DNA of 46,207 nt from Veillonella sp. AM51-8BH (GTDB lineage: Bacteria; Bacillota; Negativicutes; Veillonellales; Veillonellaceae). Positions within the stretch are counted from its first letter, which is position 1. The number at the start of each line of letters is the position of its first letter. Location of the stretch: assembly GCF_003463825.1 (NCBI RefSeq), contig NZ_QSDY01000011.1, positions 1 through 46,207 on the forward strand, given 5' to 3'. A program made the translations under genes and the position numbers. The notes below the pieces were generated by a model, which worked only from the letters and a program-made list of their open reading frames with translations, was not told the DNA's origin and did no database searches. Shown here piece by piece: positions 11,464-19,689 of the stretch.

Positions 11464-12036
11464 CTATTTATTCCACCATGCCTCGCCCCGCAATCGATCT
11501 AAAATGATTGAAACGGCACTACGCACAGATAAATGATTGTATTCACCATGGCCATATATAGGTTCTAAAATATAGTCAAAGCTTTCCATCGTTTCTTTTG
11601 TCATACCATAACCGGTACCAAATAATACTAACACAGGGCGGCCCTCATTTTCAAGGTGTTCACGCATCCGTGCATAGGAAATTGTATTATCATAAGTTCT
11701 AGCATCGGTAGTTGCTACGATAGGTTTTACCTTTTCCAGATCCTCAATAGTACGCACCGCAACAGCAATAGAGTTCACCAGTTCTACACCGGTGAAAGCA
11801 TCTTTTCTGTCCGGATTATAGGTACTACCAAAGCCTGACTTCCAATGCTCCATAATGGTAGCTGCTAATTCTCGTTGAGCCGGTATATTATGAATCACAA
11901 AATATTTAGATACATCATAGGTGATAGATGCGCGTGCAATATCGTGAATATCATAATTGGTAATGGCCGTCGTAATGACCTCTTTATGTTTGTTCATAAT
12001 CGGATAATGAACGAGCCCAATATATAAATTTGCCAA
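11464..12036 (-). CDS. TM1570-type SPOUT RNA methyltransferase
   Basis: A 190-residue protein matching the family of SAM-dependent RNA methyltransferases related to Thermotoga TM1570, recognised by the start LYIGLVHYPIMNKHKEVI and the TNYDIHDIARASITYDV stretch. A knot-like glycine-rich segment LFGTGYGMTKE lies near residue 140. The start is TTG at 12036 with AGGAG 8 bp upstream; no nearby ATG fits the family N-terminus. In several bacteria this gene is next to or fused with trmD. Here trmD lies 5 kb upstream in the same apparent operon, separated by the DUF4178/DUF350 cluster. The exact modified nucleotide is not known. Confidence 0.82.
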   Translation of the reverse strand: MANLYIGLVHYPIMNKHKEVITTAITNYDIHDIARASITYDVSKYFVIHNIPAQRELAATIMEHWKSGFGSTYNPDRKDAFTGVELVNSIAVAVRTIEDLEKVKPIVATTDARTYDNTISYARMREHLENEGRPVLVLFGTGYGMTKETMESFDYILEPIYGHGEYNHLSVRSAVSIILDRLRGEAWWNK

Positions 12037-12093
12037 TGCTAAATCTCCTGGTTTCTAAACAACTTCCATCAACATATAGTGTCATCGCATCCA

Positions 12094-12654
12094 TTATGAA
12101 GCACTAGACCGTGCACCAGCACTGCCAAAGCCAGACTTTTGCCCTATAGATGATGCTTTCTTACTTCTATTATTCTCATAACTACGAAAGCTTCTTCCAC
12201 CTCCATAGCCATGTATAGTTGATCCTGATGACGTATATTCATTAGGTTGTTCATACGGTTTTAATGGCGATACCGCGCGATACGTCATAGTTCGTCCATC
12301 CATACGTGCCGTAGGAGGATTAAACCCATGAAATATATAATACCCAGCTGCAATAGTTGGTAACAAACTTGCCAAACCAGCATCCCACACTAAGTTTCCA
12401 CCATTATCACGGTGAAAGGTAACTGAACGATTATCGTCATACAAGGCGGTTTCTTTTCCATCGCCATGGTTTAAAAGAGAATACCGATTACCTTGACTAT
12501 CCTTTAATCGAACCTCCCCCTCATTTGCCTCTGGATAAACCTTATCACACACAGCATAGGAGATATCGTTCCAGTATGAATACACACCTACAAGACCAGC
12601 AACTGCGGCGAAAGCACCTGTAAGGTATATGGTTTTCTTACTTGGCTTATACAT
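12094..12654 (-). CDS. YjfM/YgiB-like membrane protein, copy A
   Basis: A 186-residue protein with an N-terminal membrane segment (about 9-27), a soluble middle with the shared HGDGKETALYDD and SVTFHRD motifs, a second hydrophobic stretch with AGLASLLPTIAAGYY (about 91-105), and a Ser/Gly-rich end with IGQKSGFGSAGARSS. It is clearly a paralogue of the protein at 15602-16174: the first 120 residues are strongly alike, the next 45 differ, and the tail is conserved again. The hydrophobic AGYY segment and GFG tail recall E. coli YgiB/YjfM (DUF1190), which also lie next to DUF350 and glutathionylspermidine-synthase-like genes. That relation is inferred from pattern and context only. It has no lipoprotein cysteine. 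Function unknown. Confidence 0.75.
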   Translation of the reverse strand: MYKPSKKTIYLTGAFAAVAGLVGVYSYWNDISYAVCDKVYPEANEGEVRLKDSQGNRYSLLNHGDGKETALYDDNRSVTFHRDNGGNLVWDAGLASLLPTIAAGYYIFHGFNPPTARMDGRTMTYRAVSPLKPYEQPNEYTSSGSTIHGYGGGRSFRSYENNRSKKASSIGQKSGFGSAGARSSAS

Positions 12655-12665
12655 AAAACGCTCCC

Positions 12666-13097
12666 TTAGTGCACAGCACCGCTAATAACAAGAGCAAGAC
12701 CAACGAAAATGCCAAATACAAGAATACCAGCCGCTGTATTACCACGCATAATTTCTTCGGATAATTTATATTTACGATGCCAAATATTGATAAACATATA
12801 GCCCGTTACAAATAGTATAATACCTAGTACAGCGTATACAACACTGGCTACAATGCCATGTAACAGGGACGTATCAGCCGTAGTCACGGCTGGTGACATA
12901 ATAACAGCGCGCAAAATTTCACCGATACCGATAAATGATCCCGCTGAAAGCCACGCTACAGCACAGTTACCACGCTTAATTTCTTCACTAAATTTTCCAG
13001 GCACGAAGAAATCGATAACCGTGTTCGCTGTCAACATCAGCATAATGCCAAAACAAGCATAAAAAATTGTCAATAATACATCTGGTATATAAATCAT
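12666..13097 (-). CDS. DUF350 family membrane protein (YjfL-like)
   Basis: A 143-residue inner-membrane protein with four hydrophobic helices arranged as two DUF350 repeats. The repeat motif is visible twice: FSEEIKRGNCAVAW (about 36-49) and LSEEIMRGNTAAGI (about 111-124), each following a helix pair. DUF350 proteins (YjfL in E. coli) often sit beside YgiC/YjfC-type ATP-grasp ligases, as here. It is 10-11 bp from both neighbours, so it is cotranscribed and probably works with them. Its biochemical role is unknown. Confidence 0.88.
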   Translation of the reverse strand: MIYIPDVLLTIFYACFGIMLMLTANTVIDFFVPGKFSEEIKRGNCAVAWLSAGSFIGIGEILRAVIMSPAVTTADTSLLHGIVASVVYAVLGIILFVTGYMFINIWHRKYKLSEEIMRGNTAAGILVFGIFVGLALVISGAVH

Positions 13098-13107
13098 AAT
13101 AAGCCTC

Positions 13108-14178
13108 CTAATAATATAATTTTGTATTGGATGTGTTGTTAGAGTTGCTAGTAGGATACAATCGTTCGCGTCCCGTATTATCCCCTAGTCGAACCATGGT
13201 CGCATAGTTATCGAGTATATGAGAGCTGATTAATGTACGATCAATAATTTTCCAATCCTCTTGTGTTAATTTTGATTGTTCACATACCTTAACTCTAGTT
13301 TGTCCATCCGTATTAGTGATGAGATACACCAAGTCCCCAGAATAAAATACAATAACTTCATGTCCCTCTTCTAAGTTATCCCGCTCATTCTTAATATCAC
13401 CATTCACAGAATCAATCAAGTCTAATGCGGTACTAACAGGATCTAGTGTAGACGTGTATACATAGTCGCTATCCGAATCTGTTTTTGTATAATATGCAGA
13501 TGTGTCATGCATATGTTCTTTTGCCGTGTAAGGCACTCCAAACATAGCGCGTATACTATGCCAAGACAAATCATTGTCCGACCAAAATAGAAATAGTAAA
13601 AATAGTACACCATACCCCACGCCAACAGCAATAGATCCAAACCTCTTTTTCATTGATTTGTTACGCATCTTTTGCTTAATAGCTTGAGCGGCTGCATCAT
13701 TACAAAGACGAATGTTCACCAAGGGTACTCGTGATCCTTCGGCAAACATTTTTTTACCTTCAAACCACTCTTCTTCAAAGAATACACTAGCACCACCTTC
13801 ACAAGGTAGCTGATATTCTCTATATCCTGCGCGGTCCCCTACGGAGGCACCACTTTCACCATCCACATCGACAACCTTTTCTAAGCCGATTTGATGTAAT
13901 GTAAAATCTTTCCCCGGCCGTGTATGAAAGGATGTTCTAGATACGGTACACCATTCATTATCATTGTACTCAATGGTTAACCATATTTTATCGATTCCCT
14001 CAACAGCCTCTAGTCCATATTCATGCCAATAATCACCTGGTGATTTTGTCATAGACGGCTGGCCCCTATAGGATTGTTCTTTATCTGCTTTTGGAATAAT
14101 CTCTATATATTTAATTTTCTCAGTGATTACATAACGGCTGCCATGAACCTCTAAGACATCATAACAATTAAACTCCAT
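13108..14178 (-). CDS. DUF4178-type membrane protein, copy A
   Basis: About 356 residues from the ATG at 14178. That start has a GAGGG site and aligns with copy B (MEFNCYDVLEVHG versus [13 protein letters not shown]); an upstream in-frame ATG at 14208 would add ten unmatched residues. The N-terminal 170 residues form a soluble domain with DUF4178-like features (WHEYGLEAVEGIDKIWLTIE; GDRAGYREYQ; FFEEEWFEGKK). A basic stretch and one membrane helix (about 183-202) follow, then a C-terminal domain with STALDLIDSVNGDI and VIVFYSGDLVYLITN. Copy B at 16219-17265 has the same architecture. The family assignment is from memory of the fold pattern and the DUF350 neighbourhood. Confidence 0.72.
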   Translation of the reverse strand: MEFNCYDVLEVHGSRYVITEKIKYIEIIPKADKEQSYRGQPSMTKSPGDYWHEYGLEAVEGIDKIWLTIEYNDNEWCTVSRTSFHTRPGKDFTLHQIGLEKVVDVDGESGASVGDRAGYREYQLPCEGGASVFFEEEWFEGKKMFAEGSRVPLVNIRLCNDAAAQAIKQKMRNKSMKKRFGSIAVGVGYGVLFLLFLFWSDNDLSWHSIRAMFGVPYTAKEHMHDTSAYYTKTDSDSDYVYTSTLDPVSTALDLIDSVNGDIKNERDNLEEGHEVIVFYSGDLVYLITNTDGQTRVKVCEQSKLTQEDWKIIDRTLISSHILDNYATMVRLGDNTGRERLYPTSNSNNTSNTKLYY

Positions 14179-14279
14179 ACGCACCCTCGCTAAAATAGAC
14201 ATAACCACAACTGCTGCGAAGTAAACCTATTATCATTCGTTTAACATACTATATATCCACAAATTCCATAGTATTTCAC

Positions 14280-15587
14280 TTACTCTATTAGTAATGGTAC
14301 AAAGTATGCTTCTGTACCAGCTATCTCTTCCGGAGAAAAACGGCATCCTACCGCAGAAGCTTGATCACCAAGCATAAAACAGGATAAGGTTAAAAATCCA
14401 TCTTTCACTCCACAATCAACTGTATGAGTAAAACGTTTCTGCTGTATAAAGTCTTGATACATAACCTTTTTACTATCGCGACAAACAATATCGTCATAGT
14501 TATCAACTAACTTTTCCATGTAAAGCTCAGATATATCACCACGCTTTTGAACAACTTGTACATGCCTTCCTTCACGGCCCCAAATCTCCTTTTGAATATA
14601 AAGGCCATCATCAAGAGAGGAAAAATCATTTTCAAAATAGGATGGTGCCAAATAACGCTCGATGATATCTCGATCTGGTTTTGTAAAAAATTGATCTGTT
14701 AAATACAATGCATATACTAAGGACATAAAGGATTTATTTTGTAGAATAATGGACTCTGGCGGATTAAAAAGAGCGAATGTATCATCCTCATACAAATCTA
14801 AGAACATTTCACCCAAAGGTTCGCCATCTGGTGTTTGTTCATCAATTAAAAGCTCCATGGGATGCAATCGATACAATAGAGTCGCATGACTACCATCTTC
14901 TAAAGGAATGCCCTCATCATCAATCTTCATATCATAAAAGGATATGAATCGCGTGTCTGCCTCAGGACAGGCTGTTTTTAATTCCCTCATAAGGAATTGT
15001 GTTGTACCGTAGTCTTCAAAATAATCATGAAAACAAGAGAATACAAAGGGATTCTTAGGTAGGCTCTCTCTATTTGCCCGCATAGATTCATATTGGTTTC
15101 TACCATACTTAGCAGATAAAACAGCATCATACATACGCTTTAAAAATGTATGTAATTCTTTTCGGCATTCTATATTAGGATGTTTTCGTCCTACATAATT
15201 AGCTGCCACTTCATTGGCATAATAGCTTTCAATAAGAAAACATGGCGTATCTGCATTAAGTTCTACCATCCGCAAATTGCCATTTACATCGAGAACAAAA
15301 TCAAAGCGTGATAACCACGTCGGTAACCCTAAGGCATTCGACTTATGTAAATAAGGAATTAAATTGTCTGGCATATCCATATTTCGAGCAAAGTCATCTG
15401 GTGCCATTTGAAATACTTTTGCTGCTTTACAAAATATTTGAAATAATCTACGTGAAGCATGGCGAATTTCATCGTAAAAGTCGGATGAAAAGGCCTGCAT
15501 AGACAAGGAAGGATACCGATCATCATACCCTTCATATTCCACGAAATTAAATATATTTCTATCAAGCTCATCAATATAGGATTTCAT
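14280..15587 (-). CDS. Glutathionylspermidine synthase-like ATP-grasp ligase (YgiC/YjfC type)
   Basis: A 435-residue cytoplasmic protein resembling the synthetase half of glutathionylspermidine synthase. Visible family stretches are MVELNADTPCFLIE (about 107-120; compare the EYNADTP motif), the NPPESIILQNKSFMSL segment that matches the NP-IL-NK motif, and the ATP-grasp loop IWGREGRHV (near 338). It lacks the N-terminal amidase domain of E. coli Gss, as do YgiC and YjfC. The family forms amide bonds using ATP, but YgiC-type enzymes have no proven substrate and need not make glutathionylspermidine. Its start follows YjfM-like copy B by 14 bp, with AAGGATG as ribosome site. Membrane partners on both sides suggest an envelope-linked amide-ligation role. 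Confidence 0.85.
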   Translation of the reverse strand: MKSYIDELDRNIFNFVEYEGYDDRYPSLSMQAFSSDFYDEIRHASRRLFQIFCKAAKVFQMAPDDFARNMDMPDNLIPYLHKSNALGLPTWLSRFDFVLDVNGNLRMVELNADTPCFLIESYYANEVAANYVGRKHPNIECRKELHTFLKRMYDAVLSAKYGRNQYESMRANRESLPKNPFVFSCFHDYFEDYGTTQFLMRELKTACPEADTRFISFYDMKIDDEGIPLEDGSHATLLYRLHPMELLIDEQTPDGEPLGEMFLDLYEDDTFALFNPPESIILQNKSFMSLVYALYLTDQFFTKPDRDIIERYLAPSYFENDFSSLDDGLYIQKEIWGREGRHVQVVQKRGDISELYMEKLVDNYDDIVCRDSKKVMYQDFIQQKRFTHTVDCGVKDGFLTLSCFMLGDQASAVGCRFSPEEIAGTEAYFVPLLIE

Positions 15588-15601
15588 TGTTCATCCTTTC
15601 A

Positions 15602-16174
15602 TTAAGAGGTACCGCTCGAAGTTCGAGACCCTACACTACCAAAGCCATACTTTTCACCAATTCTATGTGCCCGATTACTCGTTTTAGTATTGTAACGATT
15701 TCTAGTCATTTCATTAATAGTTCTAGCCACTCTTGCACTATTAGATTTACTAGCGCCTGTACTTGCATCAAAAGGGGTAAGGGGTGATGTAGCGCGATAG
15801 GTCATACTAGGTGCATCCATATAGGCCGTTGGAGCTGAAAAACCATGAAATGCATAGTATCCTACCGCCAAAGTCGGAATCAAACTAGCTAAGCCTGCAT
15901 CCCATATAATATTGCCCTTCTCATCACGATGAAAGGTAACAGACTTCTCAGCATCATCATAAAGTGCCGTTTCTTTTCCATCACCATGATTAATCAATGT
16001 ATAGCTTTTACCTTCATCATCTATGAGCCGTACTTCCCCATTATTCGCTTCTGGTTTGACCACATCACACAAAGCATAACTAATATCATCCCAATAGGAA
16101 TAAACACCTACAAGAGCTGCTATAGATGTAAACGCTATGGCTATGTAAACAGTATTCTTACTTGGTTCATACAT
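15602..16174 (-). CDS. YjfM/YgiB-like membrane protein, copy B
   Basis: A 190-residue paralogue of the protein at 12094-12654. It has the same N-terminal membrane segment followed by VGVYSYWDDISYALCD, the identical HGDGKETALYDD motif, SVTFHRD, the hydrophobic AGLASLIPTLAVGYY stretch and a tail IGEKYGFGSVGSRTSS. The linker between about 130 and 170 is unlike copy A and rich in Asn/Ser/Arg. Conservation of both membrane regions and the extreme tail, but not the linker, suggests a tethered protein whose C-terminus is recognised. It is cotranscribed with the ATP-grasp ligase downstream and DUF4178-B upstream. An 8-bp inverted repeat (16190-16197 with 16204-16211) lies in the gap just upstream. 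Confidence 0.75.
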   Translation of the reverse strand: MYEPSKNTVYIAIAFTSIAALVGVYSYWDDISYALCDVVKPEANNGEVRLIDDEGKSYTLINHGDGKETALYDDAEKSVTFHRDEKGNIIWDAGLASLIPTLAVGYYAFHGFSAPTAYMDAPSMTYRATSPLTPFDASTGASKSNSARVARTINEMTRNRYNTKTSNRAHRIGEKYGFGSVGSRTSSGTS

Positions 16175-16218
16175 ACAATATTCCTTCGTTTGATTTCGTA
16201 ATTGAAATCAATACTATC

Positions 16219-17265
16219 TCAATCTTTTATTATATTTGATAATGTCTTACGACCCTGCTTATTCTTTAATTCCACCATATATGCATATCGTAACAATACT
16301 TCACTGTCATTTCTAATAGCCTCTATGCGTGTATTCTCCGAATCTGACAAGTTTTTTAATTTCCCCACTTCAACATACGTAGTGCCATTAACCACACTAA
16401 TAACAGATACATCTTTAGTCGTATAAATAACAATCCACCGTTCAGGAGACTTAGTGTCTTGTTTAATGGTATAAACCTTTCCATATATAGCATCGATAAG
16501 GTCGATAGCCGTTGCATTAGGATCTTGCTTAGACGTATATACCATCAAACCGTCTTTTGTACCCTGCAGTTCATAATAATAGGAATCCTTAATGCGCTCC
16601 TCCATGGTATAGGGGAATCCCACTTCATCACGCAATTCATGCCAAGTCATATCTCCTACGAATAAATAACCCAAAAAGAATAAAATGATTCCCCAACTCA
16701 GACCCAATCGTGTCCATTCTTTTCTACGAGCTGCATTACGAATTTTTTTACTCGCTGCTTGAGCAGCCTGATCTCGCCGTCGATGTACATCAGACAAACG
16801 AATCCGCTCACCTTGAGCCTGATCCTTTAAACCTCCGTGCCAGTCCTCAATAAAGAATACATTGGTTTTATCCTTTTTAATTGATCTATATTCTTTATAA
16901 TCGGCCTTATCACCGCTTCTAGCTTTACTTTCACCCTTAACAGATATGACGCGTTGTAAGCCTTTATCGTACAGTTTATATCCTTTAGGCGGCGTTGAAC
17001 GTAAAATAGTCTCTGAAAAGGTACAACAGTCTTTTTCCCCATTTACAATGGTGAGCCATTTTTTATCTTCAGCATCCACTGGCATAAGACCATATTCGGT
17101 CCAATTCTTAGCCCCTTTATGAGTACCTAATTCATTATTATACATTTCATCATTGAGAGTATAATTCACTGTCTTTTCTATGATGAATTCTTGATAGGAG
17201 ATAACTTCAGTAACTACGTATCGCTTTCCCTGAATCTCTACAACATCATAACACTTAAAATTCAT
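16219..17265 (-). CDS. DUF4178-type membrane protein, copy B
   Basis: A 348-residue paralogue of the protein at 13108-14178, with the same order: soluble N-terminal domain ([40 protein letters not shown]), a basic run, one membrane helix near residue 195 ([16 protein letters not shown]), then a C-terminal domain with [13 protein letters not shown] and [18 protein letters not shown]. Identity with copy A is only moderate, so the duplication is old or the copies have specialised. Its ATG overlaps the trmD stop by 4 nt (ATGA), which couples this membrane cluster to a tRNA methyltransferase gene. Molecular function unknown. Confidence 0.72.
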   Translation of the reverse strand: MNFKCYDVVEIQGKRYVVTEVISYQEFIIEKTVNYTLNDEMYNNELGTHKGAKNWTEYGLMPVDAEDKKWLTIVNGEKDCCTFSETILRSTPPKGYKLYDKGLQRVISVKGESKARSGDKADYKEYRSIKKDKTNVFFIEDWHGGLKDQAQGERIRLSDVHRRRDQAAQAASKKIRNAARRKEWTRLGLSWGIILFFLGYLFVGDMTWHELRDEVGFPYTMEERIKDSYYYELQGTKDGLMVYTSKQDPNATAIDLIDAIYGKVYTIKQDTKSPERWIVIYTTKDVSVISVVNGTTYVEVGKLKNLSDSENTRIEAIRNDSEVLLRYAYMVELKNKQGRKTLSNIIKD

Positions 17266-18077
17266 AGCCTAGACTCTTCTTCAACAACTTCTTTTAAAAG
17301 TTTAATTTCCTCTTTTGTTAATGGTCGTTCCAACAAATCAGGACGCAACAATCGTGTCCGTTTTAGTGCTTCTTTTTGACGCCATGCAGCAATATTTTTA
17401 TGATGACCACTGCGTAATACATCAGGAACACCCCACCCTCTGAATTCTGGAGGCTTTGTATATTGAGGACATTCTAATAAAGGCTCATAAAAGGAATCCT
17501 CTTGGGCCCCACTAGCTGCGCCTAATACACCGGGAATCATACGAGCCACCGCATCAGCTACTACCATAGCAGGCAACTCGCCACCTGTTAACACATAGTC
17601 GCCAATTGAAATAGTTTCATCTACTAAATGTTCCTCTACACGATAGTCTACACCTTCATAATGACCACAAATGAGCACCAATTGATCGTACGTCGCTAGT
17701 TCACGAGCCTTTTCTTGTGTAAAAGGTTGACCTGTAGGTCCCATAAAAATAACACGACGTCGTATACTTTCACTAGGATTACCAATAAGGCTCATTTCAT
17801 CACATATCTCATCTGTAGAATAGGCGCTATTAGTTTCGCTATCATATTGAGCAATAACAGATTCTACGGCTTCAAAGATGGGAGGTGCCATCATGAGCAT
17901 ACCCGCACCACCACCATACGGCGTATCATCTACTTGACCATGTTTATTATGACTAAAGTCCCGAGGGTTAGTTACGCCCATAGATAAGCGTTCCGCTTCG
18001 ATAGCCCGTTTTATGATGGAATGACTAAAAAAAGCATCAAAAAACTCAGGAAATAAAGATACGATATCGATACGCAT
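17262..18077 (-). CDS. trmD: tRNA (guanine-37-N1)-methyltransferase TrmD
   Basis: SPOUT-fold enzyme that methylates G37 next to the anticodon and prevents frameshifting; normally essential. The 271 residues start [16 protein letters not shown] (family signature), with knot-region motifs [13 protein letters not shown] (near 139), [13 protein letters not shown] (near 163) and PGVLGA. It is normally cotranscribed with rpsP-rimM, but a terminator separates it from rimM here, so it probably has its own promoter in the AT-rich 18078-18186 gap, where a TATAAT-like sequence occurs without a clear -35. Its stop overlaps the start of DUF4178-B. The C-terminal tail is rich in Lys/Glu. Confidence 0.97.
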   Translation of the reverse strand: MRIDIVSLFPEFFDAFFSHSIIKRAIEAERLSMGVTNPRDFSHNKHGQVDDTPYGGGAGMLMMAPPIFEAVESVIAQYDSETNSAYSTDEICDEMSLIGNPSESIRRRVIFMGPTGQPFTQEKARELATYDQLVLICGHYEGVDYRVEEHLVDETISIGDYVLTGGELPAMVVADAVARMIPGVLGAASGAQEDSFYEPLLECPQYTKPPEFRGWGVPDVLRSGHHKNIAAWRQKEALKRTRLLRPDLLERPLTKEEIKLLKEVVEEESRL

Positions 18078-18175
18078 AGACCGTCCTCTGTACTTATTAA
18101 CTCACATAAACTCATTAGCATTATCTATATATAGCTATATTATATAACTTTTACCATAATATACCTATATTTAGA

Positions 18176-18216
18176 TAAAAATAAAACCGCCTAAAGGATT
18201 ATATCCATTCAGGCGG
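18176..18216 (-). terminator. Intrinsic terminator overlapping the rimM stop codon
   Basis: The stem pairs 18187-18192 with 18211-18216 (CCGCCT/AGGCGG) and extends inward with a small bulge. A T-rich tract (TTTTATTTTT) follows on the minus strand. The upstream arm lies inside the last rimM codons and the stop is in the loop region. It separates the SRP/ribosome operon from trmD. Confidence 0.8.
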
Positions 18217-18696
18217 ATCTACGATCATCAATTTATTCTCCACATCGATGTCTTTAACGACCTCTTCAATGGCTGCAAATAATTGATCTGGTTCCCCATC
18301 TTTGGAAACCACATAGACATCATTAGCACCAGGTTGCAATACATCAGTCACTGTGCCAAGCACATTTCCCTTTGTATCTTGTACTTCAAGACCAATGATA
18401 TCAAAGATGTAGTAGCGACCTTCTGGTAATTCTACCAAATCTTCACGACGTACTTGAATCTCTTTCTTAGCGAATAATTCAGCCGCGTTGCGATCAGGGA
18501 TTTCCTTAAAGGATGCTAGTACAAATTGTTTATGAAATCGTGCGGATGCAACGTGGTATTCTTTACCATCGATGTAACAGGCATCCATATGCATGAACCG
18601 TTCTGGAAAATCGGTTCTAGGCATAATACGAAGATCACCCCGCACGCCGTGCGGGGCGATGATAACACCTATTGTGATGAAATCGTTATGCTTCAT
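18199..18696 (-). CDS. rimM: Ribosome maturation factor RimM
   Basis: Assists assembly of the 30S subunit head by binding S19. The 165-residue protein shows the N-terminal barrel start (ITIGVIIAPHGVRGDLRI, about 7-24) and a C-terminal PRC-barrel domain with YYIFDIIGLEVQD (about 107-119) and LMIVDPPEW at the end. The start overlaps the ylqD stop by one base. The order rpsP-khpA-ylqD-rimM matches Bacillus. Confidence 0.97.
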   Translation of the reverse strand: MKHNDFITIGVIIAPHGVRGDLRIMPRTDFPERFMHMDACYIDGKEYHVASARFHKQFVLASFKEIPDRNAAELFAKKEIQVRREDLVELPEGRYYIFDIIGLEVQDTKGNVLGTVTDVLQPGANDVYVVSKDGEPDQLFAAIEEVVKDIDVENKLMIVDPPEWI

Positions 18697-19103
18697 TATT
18701 GACGAAACGCAACGATTTTACCGTCTTCTAATAGGATTTCAGCGCCCATCATGGCATCCAAATCATCCCCGATTTTAACGGTAACTGTTTGCTCTAATGT
18801 GCCTTGAGGAATTTCAGTTCCCAAAGACAATTCTTGAGCATCTTTCAATTTAGCTGTTACTTCTTCTTTGAAAGCCAAGCGTTTATTTTTCTCTTCGTCG
18901 ATCTGTTGACGAATCGCAGTAAGACTTGTAGCATCAACTTTAGCCGCATCAGCCAAAATACGTTGAGCTTGGAACTCAATTGCTTCCAAATCTTTATTCA
19001 CCATATCAAGGCGAGTTTCAAGATCGGATACAATTTTCGCTTTCAAGTCTTCTGTTACTTTTGCTTTTACTGCTACAGGGACACGTAATGTCATTTCTTC
19101 CAT
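18696..19103 (-). CDS. YlqD family protein
   Basis: A 135-residue charged protein with a short beta N-terminus (MTLRVPVAVKAKVTEDLKA), a helical, probably coiled-coil middle (about 20-90, rich in Glu/Lys/Ala) and a C-terminal beta segment (VTVKIGDDLDAMMGAEILLE). Sequence style and position between khpA and rimM match Bacillus YlqD, whose function is unknown. It follows khpA by 14 bp. Confidence 0.8.
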   Translation of the reverse strand: MEEMTLRVPVAVKAKVTEDLKAKIVSDLETRLDMVNKDLEAIEFQAQRILADAAKVDATSLTAIRQQIDEEKNKRLAFKEEVTAKLKDAQELSLGTEIPQGTLEQTVTVKIGDDLDAMMGAEILLEDGKIVAFRQ

Positions 19104-19117
19104 TGGAATACTCCCTT

Positions 19118-19348
19118 TTAGACAATATCGACAGATATCTTTTTGTTCTCTTTAATAGCCGCCGCTTTCACCACAGCGCGAATCGCTTTCGCAATTCGTC
19201 CTTGCTTTCCGATGACTTTGCCCATATCCTCTGGGGCTACGTGAAGTTCGTAAACCTCCATATTCCCCTTTTGGACCATGGTAACAGATACGGCATCAGG
19301 CTGCTTCACTAATGATTTCGCAATTAATGAAATTAATTCTATCATCAC
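19118..19348 (-). CDS. khpA: KhpA, KH-domain RNA-binding protein
   Basis: A small 76-residue RNA-binding protein consisting of a single KH domain with the GKVIGKQGRIAKAIR loop (GXXG; about residues 45-59). In other Firmicutes KhpA pairs with KhpB and affects RNA stability and cell-size control; KhpB is not in this window. It lies 18 bp after rpsP in the usual order. Confidence 0.93.
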   Translation of the reverse strand: MMIELISLIAKSLVKQPDAVSVTMVQKGNMEVYELHVAPEDMGKVIGKQGRIAKAIRAVVKAAAIKENKKISVDIV

Positions 19349-19366
19349 AGTATGCCTCTCTATTAA

Positions 19367-19630
19367 TTACTTTTTAGCGTCAGCAAATTTTTGCATAACG
19401 CCTTGTTTTTTGAACAAGGAGCGAACAGTGTCAGTAGGCTGAGCACCTTTAGCTAACCAAGCCAAAGCTTTTTCTTCGTCTACATTAACGATAGCTGGTT
19501 GTTTAGTAGCATCATATTGACCAATAGTGTCAACAGGACGACCTTCACGTGGAGCACGTGAGTCAGCAACAACGATACGGTAGAAAGGAGCTTTTTTAGC
19601 ACCTAAACGAGTCAAACGAATTTTTAACAT
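19367..19630 (-). CDS. rpsP: 30S ribosomal protein S16
   Basis: An 87-residue ribosomal protein with the classic start [20 protein letters not shown] and [13 protein letters not shown] strong AAGGAGGTG site precedes the ATG. It follows ffh by 59 bp and heads the rpsP-khpA-ylqD-rimM part of the operon. Confidence 0.99.
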   Translation of the reverse strand: MLKIRLTRLGAKKAPFYRIVVADSRAPREGRPVDTIGQYDATKQPAIVNVDEEKALAWLAKGAQPTDTVRSLFKKQGVMQKFADAKK

Positions 19631-19689
19631 ATGAAATTCACCTCCTTATACTGATATAGGTGGACAGGTTCAGCGCCCCTGCCCATGTA

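Noticed and set aside
14179..14208. Upstream ATG as start of DUF4178 copy A
   Set aside because: The ten extra residues have no match in copy B, while the ATG at 14178 aligns with copy B and has a ribosome site.
16190..16211. Inverted repeat between DUF4178-B and YjfM-like-B as a terminator
   Set aside because: An 8-bp AT-rich stem with no T run on the minus strand; at most a weak RNA hairpin.
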